Shown here: positions 17,803 to 26,472 of the stretch, one piece after another
How the letters are laid out: every line of letters begins with the position of its first letter
Numbering within the stretch: position 1 is the stretch's first letter
DNA from: Paenibacillus sp. EZ-K15
GTDB lineage: Bacteria; Bacillota; Bacilli; Paenibacillales; Paenibacillaceae
Assembly: GCF_002573715.1 (NCBI RefSeq)
Contig: NZ_PDHM01000018.1
Location: forward strand, 19,732 to 83,731
Reading direction: 5' to 3'
Length of the DNA: 64,000 nucleotides
Position numbers and translations under genes: made by a program
Notes under the pieces: generated by a model
Seen by the model: only the letters and a program-made list of their open reading frames with translations
Told to the model about the DNA's origin: nothing
Databases searched by the model: none

Positions 17803-17893
17803 TAAAACGTATTCATTTGATGTTGTTATCTTAATTCACGTCTTCCTGTTTTGTCAATAACCAATATTTAAATCAATCGCCTATAGAATTGAA

Positions 17894-18391
17894 CTATTTC
17901 AATTCTATGGTCAGGACAGGATCCTGGCCGGACACGACATTACCGGTCTGACCGTCAACCTTGGAAGCCACCTCATCGGCATTGGTCACAATAACCGGGG
18001 TAATCGTCGGATAACCTGCGGCTTGGATTGCAGCCATGTCGAATTCGATGAGCGTCTGACCCGACTTCACCTGATCACCCGCTTGAACATGGCTTGTGAA
18101 ACCTTCGCCTTTCAAGCCAACTGTATTAATCCCGATGTGGAATAAATATTGCAGACCGGTCACCGGATCCTCCAGCATCACGGCATGTTTGGACTTGATG
18201 ACATGCGCAACCGTCCCGTCAAATGGCGCAATTAATTTGCCCTCGGACGGCTCGATGGCTATGCCTTTGCCCATATGACCAGCAGCAAATGCCTCATCGG
18301 GCACTTGCGATAAAGGCACGGCTTTACCCGACAATGGTGCTGTAAGCTGAATGGCAGTAGCTGTTTTTTTCTTTTTCCAACGATCAAACAT
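17894..18391 (-). CDS. crr: PTS EIIA, glucose type (Crr-like)
   Basis: A 165-residue cytosolic EIIA of the glucose family. The phosphorylated histidine lies in L-F-H-I-G-I-N-T-V, and H-A-V-M-L-E-D and I-E-P-S-E-G-K are conserved. It passes phosphate from HPr to the EIIB domain of the downstream permease. The ATG follows GGGAGGAATC and starts 1 nt after the glcT stop, so the two genes are cotranscribed. The RAT/terminator follows, then EIICB. Confidence 0.93.
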   Translation of the reverse strand: MFDRWKKKKTATAIQLTAPLSGKAVPLSQVPDEAFAAGHMGKGIAIEPSEGKLIAPFDGTVAHVIKSKHAVMLEDPVTGLQYLFHIGINTVGLKGEGFTSHVQAGDQVKSGQTLIEFDMAAIQAAGYPTITPVIVTNADEVASKVDGQTGNVVSGQDPVLTIELK

Positions 18392-18392
18392 A

Positions 18393-19280
18393 TTAAGATT
18401 CCTCCCTGGGTTGATTCTTTTGCTGTAGCCGGCCTGTGAAGAGCCGATATAGATGCATCGCTAGAAAGCAAACCTCCGCTTCAGGTACTTTCTTGCCGAG
18501 TTCTTTCTCCATCATGCCTGCAAGGCGCGTAGCCAGACCATATTCATTCGTGAACTTGGAGCGGATCTGGTCCGCAAATGGATTATCCACATGGATTTCT
18601 TGATTCAACATACGGTCTACCGAGAACCTCAAATGCATCAGAAGACGGACGTAATCCATGCTTCCCCGGTCAAAAGCGACCTGCCGTTCCTCTTCAATAT
18701 ACCTTACCAGGTTTCCCACCACATTCGATGCCTTGACCAGATGGCCAACGGGCACATGGCTGACAGCCGAATACACATGGTAGGTTAAGAAGCCGATCTC
18801 ATCCTCCGGAACTTCGATATCGAAGGCCTGGCCGATCAATTCCGCTGCCTTGGCTGCGATATCATATTCTTTTGGGAAGCTGATCCGGGTTTCTTCAAGG
18901 AAAGGATTAATAATATCCATGCCTTTACGGATTCTGTATATCGTAAACTGGATATGGCTTGGAAGTGCCAGGTACACCTTGTCATTTAGTGTGCCCGGAA
19001 ATTCCTGTCCAATGAGATTGAGTATCTGATCTGTAATCTCCATCACCAATGGATCAAATTCTTCCAGCAGATGGTGAGCTTGACTCCACTGCTCCCGATC
19101 CTCCAGCCTGAAGAGTTTCTCAATCCGCTTGTCGTCCGAAGCGATCGTTCCGCCTGCTTTGGCGCCGAAGCCAATCCCTTTACCCAGGATGACGTATTCC
19201 GATTCTTTCTTACCGCCGGTAACCATCACGACATTGTTACCAATAACACGTACGACTGTAAACAACTCGATCCCGCTCAT
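18393..19280 (-). CDS. glcT: Transcriptional antiterminator GlcT (BglG/SacY family)
   Basis: A 295-residue RNA-binding antiterminator. An N-terminal CAT domain (about 1-60) contains V-I-G-N-N-V-V-M-V and the G-K-G-I-G-F-G segment. Two PRD domains follow, each with conserved histidines, for example in L-P-S-H-I-Q-F, T-Y-H-V-Y-S-A-V-S-H, L-L-M-H-L-R-F and L-A-M-H-L-Y-R. PTS phosphorylation of the PRDs sets its activity. The ATG follows GGGGGAAG. Two RAT elements, one before its own gene and one before EIICB, are its probable targets. Confidence 0.92.
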   Translation of the reverse strand: MSGIELFTVVRVIGNNVVMVTGGKKESEYVILGKGIGFGAKAGGTIASDDKRIEKLFRLEDREQWSQAHHLLEEFDPLVMEITDQILNLIGQEFPGTLNDKVYLALPSHIQFTIYRIRKGMDIINPFLEETRISFPKEYDIAAKAAELIGQAFDIEVPEDEIGFLTYHVYSAVSHVPVGHLVKASNVVGNLVRYIEEERQVAFDRGSMDYVRLLMHLRFSVDRMLNQEIHVDNPFADQIRSKFTNEYGLATRLAGMMEKELGKKVPEAEVCFLAMHLYRLFTGRLQQKNQPREES

Positions 19281-19366
19281 AAACTTCCCCCTTTCCTTTA
19301 AGTTTAATCAGAGAAACGGCGAAGGATTCATATCCGAAGAAATGCTCATATCGATCCCCAAAACAT

Positions 19367-19414
19367 TAAAAAAGCCAAGAAAAGACCCCATGTGAAAGCT
19401 GTCTCTTCTTGGCT
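19367..19414 (-). terminator. RAT-controlled terminator upstream of glcT
   Basis: The minus-strand stem AGCCAAGAAGAGAC pairs with GTCTTTTCTTGGCT and runs into a T tract (plus A run 19368-19373). It lies 90 nt before the glcT start and resembles the 17721-17775 terminator. Confidence 0.8.
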
Positions 19415-19441
19415 CATGCCCTCTTAAGGTAACACGCCGTC
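19412..19441 (-). promoter_or_regulatory. Second GlcT-type RAT, in the glcT leader
   Basis: The minus strand reads GGCGTGTTACC...GGGCATGAG, identical in its conserved parts to the RAT at 17772-17802. Its place before glcT suggests that glcT and crr are under GlcT autocontrol. Confidence 0.75.
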
Positions 19442-19552
19442 TTATGTTCCTGCTATGAATCCATCATAAAACAATTGGCTCGCATTCGTCAACATACGAC
19501 ATTATGACAATATTCGAAGCTGCCGCCACAGGTAAATATACGATCGCTTCCC

Positions 19553-22237
19553 TTAATTCCCAATCCATTTCTGAAGCGTATGGATCACTTCTTGGATATG
19601 AATGGGTTTGTGCAGATATCCATTCGCGCCGTCTGCAAGAAACTGATCCGTATCCCTCATTGTGTTGGAGCTCATCACGATAATGGGAAGCTCCGCCCAT
19701 TCCGGGTTCTCGCGAATCCGCTTCATCGTTTCGACTCCGTCCATTTCCGGCATGACCATATCCAGCAGCACCGCATCGATGGTTTGATGTTTGTATAACA
19801 TCTCCAAGCATTCGAATCCGTTCTGGGCTGTATGCACGGTCATTTGGAGTTTCTCCAGCACATTGGTCAAACCGTACACATTCCGAATATCATCATCTAC
19901 AATCAATACGGTTTTGTACTCCAATCGGCTAGATACTTCCATGTCGAACGCCTCCATTCGGAGATCACTCCAACTGGCGTTGCTCGAAGTGGCAGCCGCT
20001 TCAGGCAGCATAAACAGACTTTCGCTGGTGCCATATTCCGTAACAAGCGGTAAATATAAAACAAACGTGCTCCCGATTCCTTCCTCGCTCTCCACGGTAA
20101 TATACCCACCAAGCAATTTCGCCAAATGCAGCGATATGGATAAGCCGAGACCTGTCCCCCCAAACTTTCTGGCCGTAGCCTCTTCGCCTTGCTGGAACGC
20201 TTCGAAGATCGGTTGAAGATGCTCTGCTGCAATCCCGATGCCGGTATCTTCAACGAAAAAAGCAATGACGTCGCCACTGATCACAAAATCCGAGGTCACA
20301 ATCGAATTCATCTTCTTCACCCGTAGTTTAACACTACCGCTCTCGGTAAACTTAATTGCATTTGAGAGCAAATTACGCAGAATTTGATGGAGCCGCATCC
20401 CATCACTGTACATCAGGTCAGGCAAGTCGTCGGCCATCTCAATATCAAATTCCAGATTTTTGGATTCTGCGCTTTTGGAGAAATAACCTTCCATCAGTTC
20501 TGGCAGCTCCGTCAAGTTTACCAAGTCCATTTCGATTTGCATCTTTCCGGCCTCGACCTTGGACAGATCCAGAATATCATTGATTAAATTCAGCAATTCA
20601 CTGCCTGAATTATGGATGACAGAAGCGTAATGCTGTTCTTCCTCCGTCAGGTTCCCCTGCTTGTTCTCAGCTAAAATCTGGGAAAGAATTAACATGCTGT
20701 TCAGTGGTGTCCGCAGTTCATGGGACATATTCGCCAGAAATTGAGATTTGTACTTCGAACTCTTCTCCAGCTCTTTCGCGTATTTTTCCAATTCGCTGGC
20801 TGCGATTAATGCGGCCTCCTTCTGGGCCCCCAATCGTTCGTTCAGCATATGCATCTCCACGGAATGGGTTTGCAGCTCCTCGGTCTGCGCCTGTAGTTCT
20901 TCGGTCTGACTCTGAAGCTCCTCATTCAGCGTTTGGGATTCATGATACAATTGCTGGATTTCCATTTTACTCTGGATCGAGTTCAATGTTACCCCAAGCT
21001 GAAAATTCAGTTGTTCAATCAGCTGAATTTCCAAGTCATCGAAGGGCTTGAACTTGGCCAATTCAATGACACCAAGAACTTGTCCTTCAAACATAACGGG
21101 CGCTAGCAGCAGCGTGGTTGGCTCAGCATCACCCAGCCCCGATTCAATCCGCACATAGTTAGGTGGTATATCGTCCAGAATAATCATTCGCTGCTCCAGC
21201 ATGCATTGTCCCACCAAACCTTCGCCTGGCAGGAAACGATCTCTGACCTTGTTCCAAGGCTCACCATCCGGATCGGCAAAAGCAGCTGCCTTTACGAGTT
21301 CCGATCCACCCCGGTTAATAAAAACGGCACCGTACGGCAGTTTCATGATCAAAGCCAGCTTATGAATGAAAAACTGTACGGCCGTTTCCACACGATCTGA
21401 CGATTGAAGAAGCGTCGACATAACCGAAATGTGATCCTTAGCCCAGTTCTGTCTGCCGACCTGTGCAAGGAGTTCGTTGGTTGTGTCCGCCAACTGGCGG
21501 ACCTCATCATTGGATCGCACATGAATCCGTTGGGAGAGGTTACCACCTCTGACAATATCGGAGATGATATGAGTTACCTGCGTGATCGGCTTTACAATGC
21601 TCTTCGATATCACCCAAGCTCCACATATGGTAATCAGCGCTGCCCCAGCCCAAAGGAGATACATCGTATACAATAAATGGGTGTTGCTTTCTTTCATCTC
21701 TTCAATCCTGCTGGTTGTCAGCTCGCGTTCCTTGCTTCTAAACGAGAGGAACAGCTCATGAATGGAGTTCATGGCTTGCTGGCCGGGATCATTAATAAAG
21801 AAATGAAGGGCCTCCTCATCCTGCCCTAGCTGCTTCAATTGAACGGCAGGCTGACCGGCGTTGGTAATCCACTCCTTGATATTCTCCTTAATATTCTCCA
21901 GATGATTGGCTTGCTCCGAATTATCGCTAACAAGCTTGTACAGCTTGTTATAGTTAATCTGCCAAGACGACAGCGCTTGGTTGAAAGGTTCAAGGTAGGT
22001 ATCATCCCCCGTTATCACATAACCCCTCTGACCCGTTTCCATTTCAAGTAAATTCTTCTCGATTTCGTGCGTGAGATTATGTACTTCGATATCATGCTTC
22101 TCTATAAAATCCGCCTCTTCCTGCAGAGAAGAAATGCGGTCTGATACAATCCAGAGAAAAGCTCCAAGACATAATAATATCATTAAATATCCAACTACAA
22201 TCTTGCTGCGGATGTTGAATTTCAGGTTGTTAGACAA
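19553..22237 (-). CDS. Membrane hybrid sensor histidine kinase (CHASE3-HAMP-GAF-HisKA-HATPase-REC)
   Basis: About 894 residues. A first membrane helix is followed by an extracellular CHASE3 domain (motif E-T-G-Q-R-G-Y-V-I-T-G). A second helix and a HAMP domain lead to a GAF domain (about 290-430) and a long glutamine/glutamate coiled coil. HisKA has the phospho-histidine in ANMSHELRTPLN. The ATPase has N-box NLLSNAIKF, G1 DTGIGI and G2 GGTGLGL. The C-terminal receiver has acidic V-D-D-D and phospho-aspartate in L-L-D-M-V-M-P. The TTG at 22237 is 8 nt after GGGAGG; the ATG at 22258 has no usable site. No partner regulator is adjacent, so output is unknown. Confidence 0.92.
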   Translation of the reverse strand: MSNNLKFNIRSKIVVGYLMILLCLGAFLWIVSDRISSLQEEADFIEKHDIEVHNLTHEIEKNLLEMETGQRGYVITGDDTYLEPFNQALSSWQINYNKLYKLVSDNSEQANHLENIKENIKEWITNAGQPAVQLKQLGQDEEALHFFINDPGQQAMNSIHELFLSFRSKERELTTSRIEEMKESNTHLLYTMYLLWAGAALITICGAWVISKSIVKPITQVTHIISDIVRGGNLSQRIHVRSNDEVRQLADTTNELLAQVGRQNWAKDHISVMSTLLQSSDRVETAVQFFIHKLALIMKLPYGAVFINRGGSELVKAAAFADPDGEPWNKVRDRFLPGEGLVGQCMLEQRMIILDDIPPNYVRIESGLGDAEPTTLLLAPVMFEGQVLGVIELAKFKPFDDLEIQLIEQLNFQLGVTLNSIQSKMEIQQLYHESQTLNEELQSQTEELQAQTEELQTHSVEMHMLNERLGAQKEAALIAASELEKYAKELEKSSKYKSQFLANMSHELRTPLNSMLILSQILAENKQGNLTEEEQHYASVIHNSGSELLNLINDILDLSKVEAGKMQIEMDLVNLTELPELMEGYFSKSAESKNLEFDIEMADDLPDLMYSDGMRLHQILRNLLSNAIKFTESGSVKLRVKKMNSIVTSDFVISGDVIAFFVEDTGIGIAAEHLQPIFEAFQQGEEATARKFGGTGLGLSISLHLAKLLGGYITVESEEGIGSTFVLYLPLVTEYGTSESLFMLPEAAATSSNASWSDLRMEAFDMEVSSRLEYKTVLIVDDDIRNVYGLTNVLEKLQMTVHTAQNGFECLEMLYKHQTIDAVLLDMVMPEMDGVETMKRIRENPEWAELPIIVMSSNTMRDTDQFLADGANGYLHKPIHIQEVIHTLQKWIGN

Positions 22238-22452
22238 ATGGCTAACCTCCCTTGTCATCTATCAGTCTAAGTCTGCTCCTATTCTCATAGTAATTGTTAT
22301 GAAAATGGTTTACAAGCAAAACCAGTTTTGATGACATCAATGATTCTTTAGTCGTAGGCAGTCAGATTTATAAACGTATGAGCATATATTATAGAGGAAC
22401 ACGCTTGTACGACATAATAGGATCTCAATCTCAAAAAGGAGGAGTAACTCGT

Positions 22453-22491
22453 ATGATAACCTTTAAAGCGCTTGCGGGGATCCTGCATTGA
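22453..22491 (+). CDS. 12-codon leader ORF overlapping the cupin gene
   Basis: AAAGGAGGAG precedes an ATG at 22453 by about 8 nt, giving MITFKALAGILH and a TGA at 22489-22491. That stop overlaps the TTG start of the cupin frame (TTGA). It may be a translational-coupling leader, or the original N-terminus cut off by a frameshift. Confidence 0.45.
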   Translation: MITFKALAGILH

Positions 22492-23054
22492 CGGGGCATG
22501 TTTATCATTCCAGGCAACAGGCTGAGCGTATAACCGGCCTCGGAGTTGCGAATGTGTCGTCACTGGAGCTGCCCCTTCTGCAAGGTATGATGATGTCAGA
22601 AATTCACCTTGAACGAGGTAAGGGCCTCTCTCCCCATAGCCACCCGGACACGGGCGAATTGTGCTATGTCATTCAGGGAGAAATCAGCTATTCCCTGATT
22701 GATCCGGATACTCATCAGAACCTCGTATATCAGATCGTACCAGGTCAGGTGGTACACGCCCCCATTGATTGGTGTCACTGGATAACAGCGCTAACCCCTG
22801 GAACGATCTTGCTATTGGTCTATAACACTGAGCGTCCGCACCAAATGGACATTGCGTCGGTCTGGGCTTATATGCTCATGGGAGCAGAAGCGTTGCCATG
22901 TGATGATACGAACAAGAAACCTCTCTCGGAGGCGCTCATTACACCCGTCCCGCTACATAAAAAGATGGAGAGTGACGCCTCGGATAAGCCTCTGCCTGCG
23001 CCACCCTTACTCATAACCGGGCGCCCAAACAACAAAACCACACGCAGCCGGTGA
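22488..23054 (+). CDS. Cupin domain-containing protein
   Basis: A 188-residue protein with one cupin barrel (about residues 25-115). Metal-binding candidates are H-S-H-P-D-T-G-E, in the usual H-x-H-x4-E arrangement, and the downstream V-V-H-A-P-I-D-W-C-H-W. The C-terminal 60 residues are low-complexity, Pro- and Lys-rich. The substrate is unknown. The TTG at 22488 has no good ribosome site of its own, and the frame is closed just upstream by a TAA at 22464. Translation therefore probably depends on the overlapping leader ORF or on a repaired frameshift. Confidence 0.7.
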   Translation: MTGHVYHSRQQAERITGLGVANVSSLELPLLQGMMMSEIHLERGKGLSPHSHPDTGELCYVIQGEISYSLIDPDTHQNLVYQIVPGQVVHAPIDWCHWITALTPGTILLLVYNTERPHQMDIASVWAYMLMGAEALPCDDTNKKPLSEALITPVPLHKKMESDASDKPLPAPPLLITGRPNNKTTRSR

Positions 23055-23078
23055 TCGGCCAAGTGTGGTTATTGTTAT
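23036..23078 (+). terminator. Terminator overlapping the end of the cupin gene
   Basis: AACCACAC (23036-23043) pairs with GTGTGGTT (23063-23070), followed by ATTGTTATT. The 5' arm lies inside the last codons of the cupin gene. Confidence 0.6.
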
Positions 23079-23122
23079 TGGGACGCTTCTTATGTAATGA
23101 TTTCGCTCGCAACGATATTGCA

Positions 23123-23500
23123 TCAATCAATATAAAATCTTTGTTCAGGGCGGATCTGCTTCTTAAGGGTATGCAAGTCGGCTTCCAGCTTCGCCACCGT
23201 CTCTTCAATCTCTTCCGGGTTTAGTGCCGGGCGTTCTGCCTCTGGCTTAACGCCAGCCCTGAGATCGCGAATGGTGATTTGCTGCTCCTGCCATTTATCC
23301 ATAAGATCGGAGATGGTGGCATAAAACCGCTCATAATCTTGAATCACTTCGTCCAGAAAGGAATCCACTTCCTCCTGATCATAACCCCGTAGTTTATTCG
23401 AAAAATTCTTTTCATGGATAGACAAAGCGTCCAGTTGAATGCCTAGTTGCTTAAATAGCTTTTTCTGTTTATCCAATCGGCGTTTCATGTGTTCATCCAT
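23123..23500 (-). CDS. DivIVA-domain protein (GpsB/DivIVA-like)
   Basis: A 125-residue, strongly helical protein. After a basic start it carries the DivIVA/GpsB lipid-binding motif in F-S-N-K-L-R-G-Y-D-Q-E-E-V-D-S-F-L-D, followed by a coiled coil with heptads (V-I-Q-D-Y-E-R-F) and a second helical tail. Proteins with this motif sit at division sites or poles. It is shorter than DivIVA and close to GpsB in size, but the N-terminal extension is unusual. The ATG follows GGAGG by 9 nt. Confidence 0.75.
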   Translation of the reverse strand: MDEHMKRRLDKQKKLFKQLGIQLDALSIHEKNFSNKLRGYDQEEVDSFLDEVIQDYERFYATISDLMDKWQEQQITIRDLRAGVKPEAERPALNPEEIEETVAKLEADLHTLKKQIRPEQRFYID

Positions 23501-23737
23501 AATGATTTACCTCCAAATATTGGCGCAGCCCTACTTTTTTAGCCTTCTCTCTCTATCTTTGTTTATATCACATTAAGCACAGGGATTAAAACACTCCGGG
23601 GCTTTTTTGGAGAATGTTCCAAAAACGATGGGCTGCCATTCCCATAATTCATGTGATTGTTACCAATCCATTTCGGGTATTGATTTTACATAAGAAGCTT
23701 TATTGTGTACTTAGCGAAAGAGAGGAGCGACTTATCT

Positions 23738-24289
23738 ATGACAACGATGACAAAACAACAATACAGTGAACTTAAACGACGGTTGCTCAGTGATAAAGAA
23801 CGATTGGAAGAGCAATTGGAGTCACGCGATGAAACCAACCTTCGGGACTCTACGGGAGAGCTGAGCGCAGCCGATAATCATCCCGCAGACGTAGGGACCG
23901 AGGTTTTCGAACGCGGACGGGACCTGGCCATTCAGGAAACGCTCGATCATGAATTGGAGCAGATTATGTCTGCCTTGCAGCGAATGGACCAGGGCGAATA
24001 CGGTACCTGTGCCAAGTGCGGCCTAGAAATTCCGTACGAGCGGCTGGAAGCTTTGCCTTATACGGCCTATTGTCTCGAACATACGCCGCGGAAAGATATC
24101 AACGACAACCGGCCGGTTGAAGAGGATGTCATGACCCCGCCCCCTTCCGGAGCTGGCGTCAACCGTCAAGCTGCCGACGGTAAATTTGATGACGCTGGCG
24201 CGTGGGATGCCGTAGAAGATTACGGAACGTCCACCTCTCCCGGCATGTCCATTAAACCTGGACAAGACGATTATAAGAAGAAGGTATGA
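23738..24289 (+). CDS. YteA-like DksA/TraR-type zinc-finger protein
   Basis: A 183-residue cytosolic protein. It has an N-terminal helical hairpin (about 1-90, with S-A-A-D-N-H-P-A-D), a central C4/C3H-type zinc finger (C-A-K-C-G at about 100 and Y-C-L-E-H downstream), and an acidic, poorly ordered tail. This is the YteA/YocK family of Gram-positive DksA-like proteins, often sporulation-associated. The start is the ATG at 23738 after GAGGAG. A GGGTAT element lies at 23675-23680 but no clear partner -35 was found. A strong terminator follows. Confidence 0.8.
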   Translation: MTTMTKQQYSELKRRLLSDKERLEEQLESRDETNLRDSTGELSAADNHPADVGTEVFERGRDLAIQETLDHELEQIMSALQRMDQGEYGTCAKCGLEIPYERLEALPYTAYCLEHTPRKDINDNRPVEEDVMTPPPSGAGVNRQAADGKFDDAGAWDAVEDYGTSTSPGMSIKPGQDDYKKKV

Positions 24290-24313
24290 ACCGATCCAGT
24301 AAAATAGAAGGGA

Positions 24314-24350
24314 AAGCTGGTACCTGCACGTTAGGTACCAGCTTGTTTTC
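24314..24350 (+). terminator. Terminator after the yteA-like gene
   Basis: A perfect 12-bp stem, AAGCTGGTACCT / AGGTACCAGCTT, with a 7-nt loop is followed by GTTTTC. It can also serve the convergent ArsR-like gene. Confidence 0.8.
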
Positions 24351-24355
24351 CGTGA

Positions 24356-24916
24356 TCAAGATTCTTTATGAGTCCGAACATTCGAAGCAAAAAACTCATA
24401 TTCGTCGTAACCTTCACCGCGTTTCTTTTTATAGGGGGTCAACATTTTATCCAGTTCAACAAAAAATTCACGCGCTTCTTCCTCGCTCATATACAAGGTT
24501 GTATTGGTCAGCATGGACGTCGTTTCGCCCTCTTGACTCATATTTTTGAAGAAACGGTCTCTATTCTGGTCAAACAACTCCGATAATAGTTTGTTCGTCT
24601 CGGTTCGAATTAATTCCTTGATCACCGGCTCCTCGGAATTTGCTCCGCGTTTGATCTTTACCGTACCGACAAAAGGTTCATAATACTTAGCAATGATGCC
24701 GTTGATCTCTTTCGTGGAAACGATCTTGACCATTCCGATTCGCTCCAGCTTCTTCATATGATAATGAACTTTAGCAGGCACATCCCCGATATTGTCCGCG
24801 ACTTCCTTTACTGTTGCCGGACGGTCCATCTTATTCAATACATTCAAAATCTGGAGCCGATATGGATCTGAATATATTTTGATCTCTTCCAGTGTAGTCA
24901 GTTCCTTCGTTTCCAC
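24356..24916 (-). CDS. Winged-helix regulator of the ArsR/HTH_20 type
   Basis: About 186 residues. The N-terminal winged helix (about 1-95) has D-P-Y-R-L-Q-I-L-N-V-L-N, the helix-turn-helix V-K-E-V-A-D-N-I-G-D-V-P, then K-V-H-Y-H-M-K-K-L. A C-terminal helical region follows. This domain order matches HTH_20 proteins that regulate neighbouring transporters. The GTG at 24916 is 5 nt after GAGGT; a GTG three codons earlier is possible. It follows the MFS gene by 72 nt on the same strand and probably regulates it. Confidence 0.8.
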   Translation of the reverse strand: METKELTTLEEIKIYSDPYRLQILNVLNKMDRPATVKEVADNIGDVPAKVHYHMKKLERIGMVKIVSTKEINGIIAKYYEPFVGTVKIKRGANSEEPVIKELIRTETNKLLSELFDQNRDRFFKNMSQEGETTSMLTNTTLYMSEEEAREFFVELDKMLTPYKKKRGEGYDEYEFFASNVRTHKES

Positions 24917-24997
24917 ACCGTACACCTCAGCTTCATGTTATTTTTCACTTCTTTTCATTATAGGCCGAGAGTGTCGAAATTACAAAATGCGAAGGAT

Positions 24998-26275
24998 TTA
25001 AATGGCACGGAAACTCTTCTTCCGAATGAGGAATATGACGGGCAGTATCATGACGATTCCCATGATCGAATACAGAATGGGAGGAGAGTAATGCTCCGCT
25101 ACAACTCCGGTAATCAAGCTTCCCACAGGAATGGCAGCCGTGCACGCCACCGCCATAAGGGCACCTATTCTGCCGAGCATATGCCTAGGCGTTACTTCCA
25201 TCAGATACGTCGAGATAGGGGCATTCAGCATGGAGACGGCGAAACCGGCAATGAACATACAGACCGCTGCAGACTCCACGCGCCATGCCGGCAGATGTCC
25301 TGGAATCCCTAACGCAAAATAACCGATTCCGAGCAGGACAGATCCTGACATGATCAACGTGCTTTTTTTGAAGCTCTTCCCGTAACGTCCAATCCATAGC
25401 CCGCTGCAAATCATACCGATCAGGAGGCCCGTTCCTAAAACGCTCAGACCTCCGGGTCCGGCACCCAAGGTCTCTTTGACGTAGACCGGCTGCAGTACGT
25501 TCAGGGGGGCCAAACAGAAATTATTGATCATGGCGAGCACGGTTGTTATAAGGAGCAGCGTATGCTGCTTCACAAAAAGAAGAGCCTCTTTAATATCGCC
25601 GAACACCGTTTTATTCATCTCAGTCTCTGGCCGTGCGGAGGTTTCCTTGGCTTCAGCCTGTTCGGCTGCCTCCGGATTCGGCATAAAAGCGATAATAGCT
25701 GCTGCAATAAGAAACGTTATAGCATCAATCAAGATCGTCCCGGAAATTCCGATCAGAGCAATAAGGGCACCGGCGATGGATAAACCGATTAATTCAGCGC
25801 TCCGACTTACGGAAGTTGAGAAAGAATTGCCTGCCAGCAGTTTATCCTTGGGAAGCAGCCGGGGAACGATGGAGGTCTCGGCGGGTCTGGAGAAGCATTC
25901 CAGAGTTGAATTTAGAAACGTGAACAGGAACAAATGCCAGACTTCAAGAGAACCTACAGCGTACAGAAAGGCCGTTAGCGAAACCACAATGCCGCGACTG
26001 AGATAGGTTAAAGCAAGGACGAGTTTCTTCGGCCAGCGATCGACATAGGTGCCGGTAAACAAACTGAAAAGCAACCCGGGCAGAAAATTAAAGGCGAACA
26101 ATGTACCCATTAATAGTTCAGAACCTGTGAGCATATAGACCATCCAGCTGTAAGCGATGGAATCCAGGGAATCTCCGAATCGGGTAATAGCCTGGGCAGA
26201 TAAATAAATCAAGTACGGGCGAATTTTCAAAAGCTGACCAAAGCCTTGCTTTTCCAGAACAGCGGCATTTTGCAT
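24998..26275 (-). CDS. MFS transporter
   Basis: A 425-residue major facilitator with 12 predicted helices. The loop 2-3 motif is present as G-T-Y-V-D-R-W-P-K-K, and A-E-L-I-G-L-S-I-A-G and V-T-P-R-H-M-L-G-R-I-G-A are family-typical. The sequence class (MFS_3, enterobactin-exporter-like) suggests export of a small molecule. The cytosolic loop in the middle is rich in alanine and glutamate. An ATG with an upstream AGGAGAAGG site starts it, followed downstream by the ArsR-like gene. Confidence 0.85.
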   Translation of the reverse strand: MQNAAVLEKQGFGQLLKIRPYLIYLSAQAITRFGDSLDSIAYSWMVYMLTGSELLMGTLFAFNFLPGLLFSLFTGTYVDRWPKKLVLALTYLSRGIVVSLTAFLYAVGSLEVWHLFLFTFLNSTLECFSRPAETSIVPRLLPKDKLLAGNSFSTSVSRSAELIGLSIAGALIALIGISGTILIDAITFLIAAAIIAFMPNPEAAEQAEAKETSARPETEMNKTVFGDIKEALLFVKQHTLLLITTVLAMINNFCLAPLNVLQPVYVKETLGAGPGGLSVLGTGLLIGMICSGLWIGRYGKSFKKSTLIMSGSVLLGIGYFALGIPGHLPAWRVESAAVCMFIAGFAVSMLNAPISTYLMEVTPRHMLGRIGALMAVACTAAIPVGSLITGVVAEHYSPPILYSIMGIVMILPVIFLIRKKSFRAI

Positions 26276-26283
26276 GGTTTCCT

Positions 26284-26390
26284 TCTCCTCTTCGTTAAAT
26301 GGATAATAACATTAAACTTTTTCAGTCCATTAAAATAATATTTACGTTAAAATTATTTTATCGTTAAGTTTATTTTAATGATTTTGAAGA
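26284..26390 (-). promoter_or_regulatory. AT-rich operator/promoter region of the MFS-ArsR unit
   Basis: The region repeats CGTTAAA at about 26293, 26354 and 26370 (the last as CGTTAAG) and holds an inverted pair, CATTAAAATAA and TTATTTTAATG. Such spaced, AT-rich repeats fit binding by the downstream winged-helix protein. No single perfect palindrome stands out. Confidence 0.35.
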
Positions 26391-26404
26391 GAAATGCAAT
26401 AGGT

Positions 26405-26438
26405 AAAAAAAAATAAATCGCCAACACGGCGATTTATT
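26405..26438 (-). terminator. Terminator after the Gfo/Idh/MocA gene
   Basis: AATAAATCGCC (26412-26422) pairs with GGCGATTTATT (26428-26438). On the minus strand it is followed by a run of eight T residues. Confidence 0.85.
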
Positions 26439-26472
26439 GAGTCTAACGATTATTTTGACAGCGTTATCTTCT

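Noticed and set aside
23660..23680. GGGTAT upstream of the yteA-like gene as a sigma-B promoter
   Set aside because: No GTTTAA-like -35 at 12-15 nt spacing.
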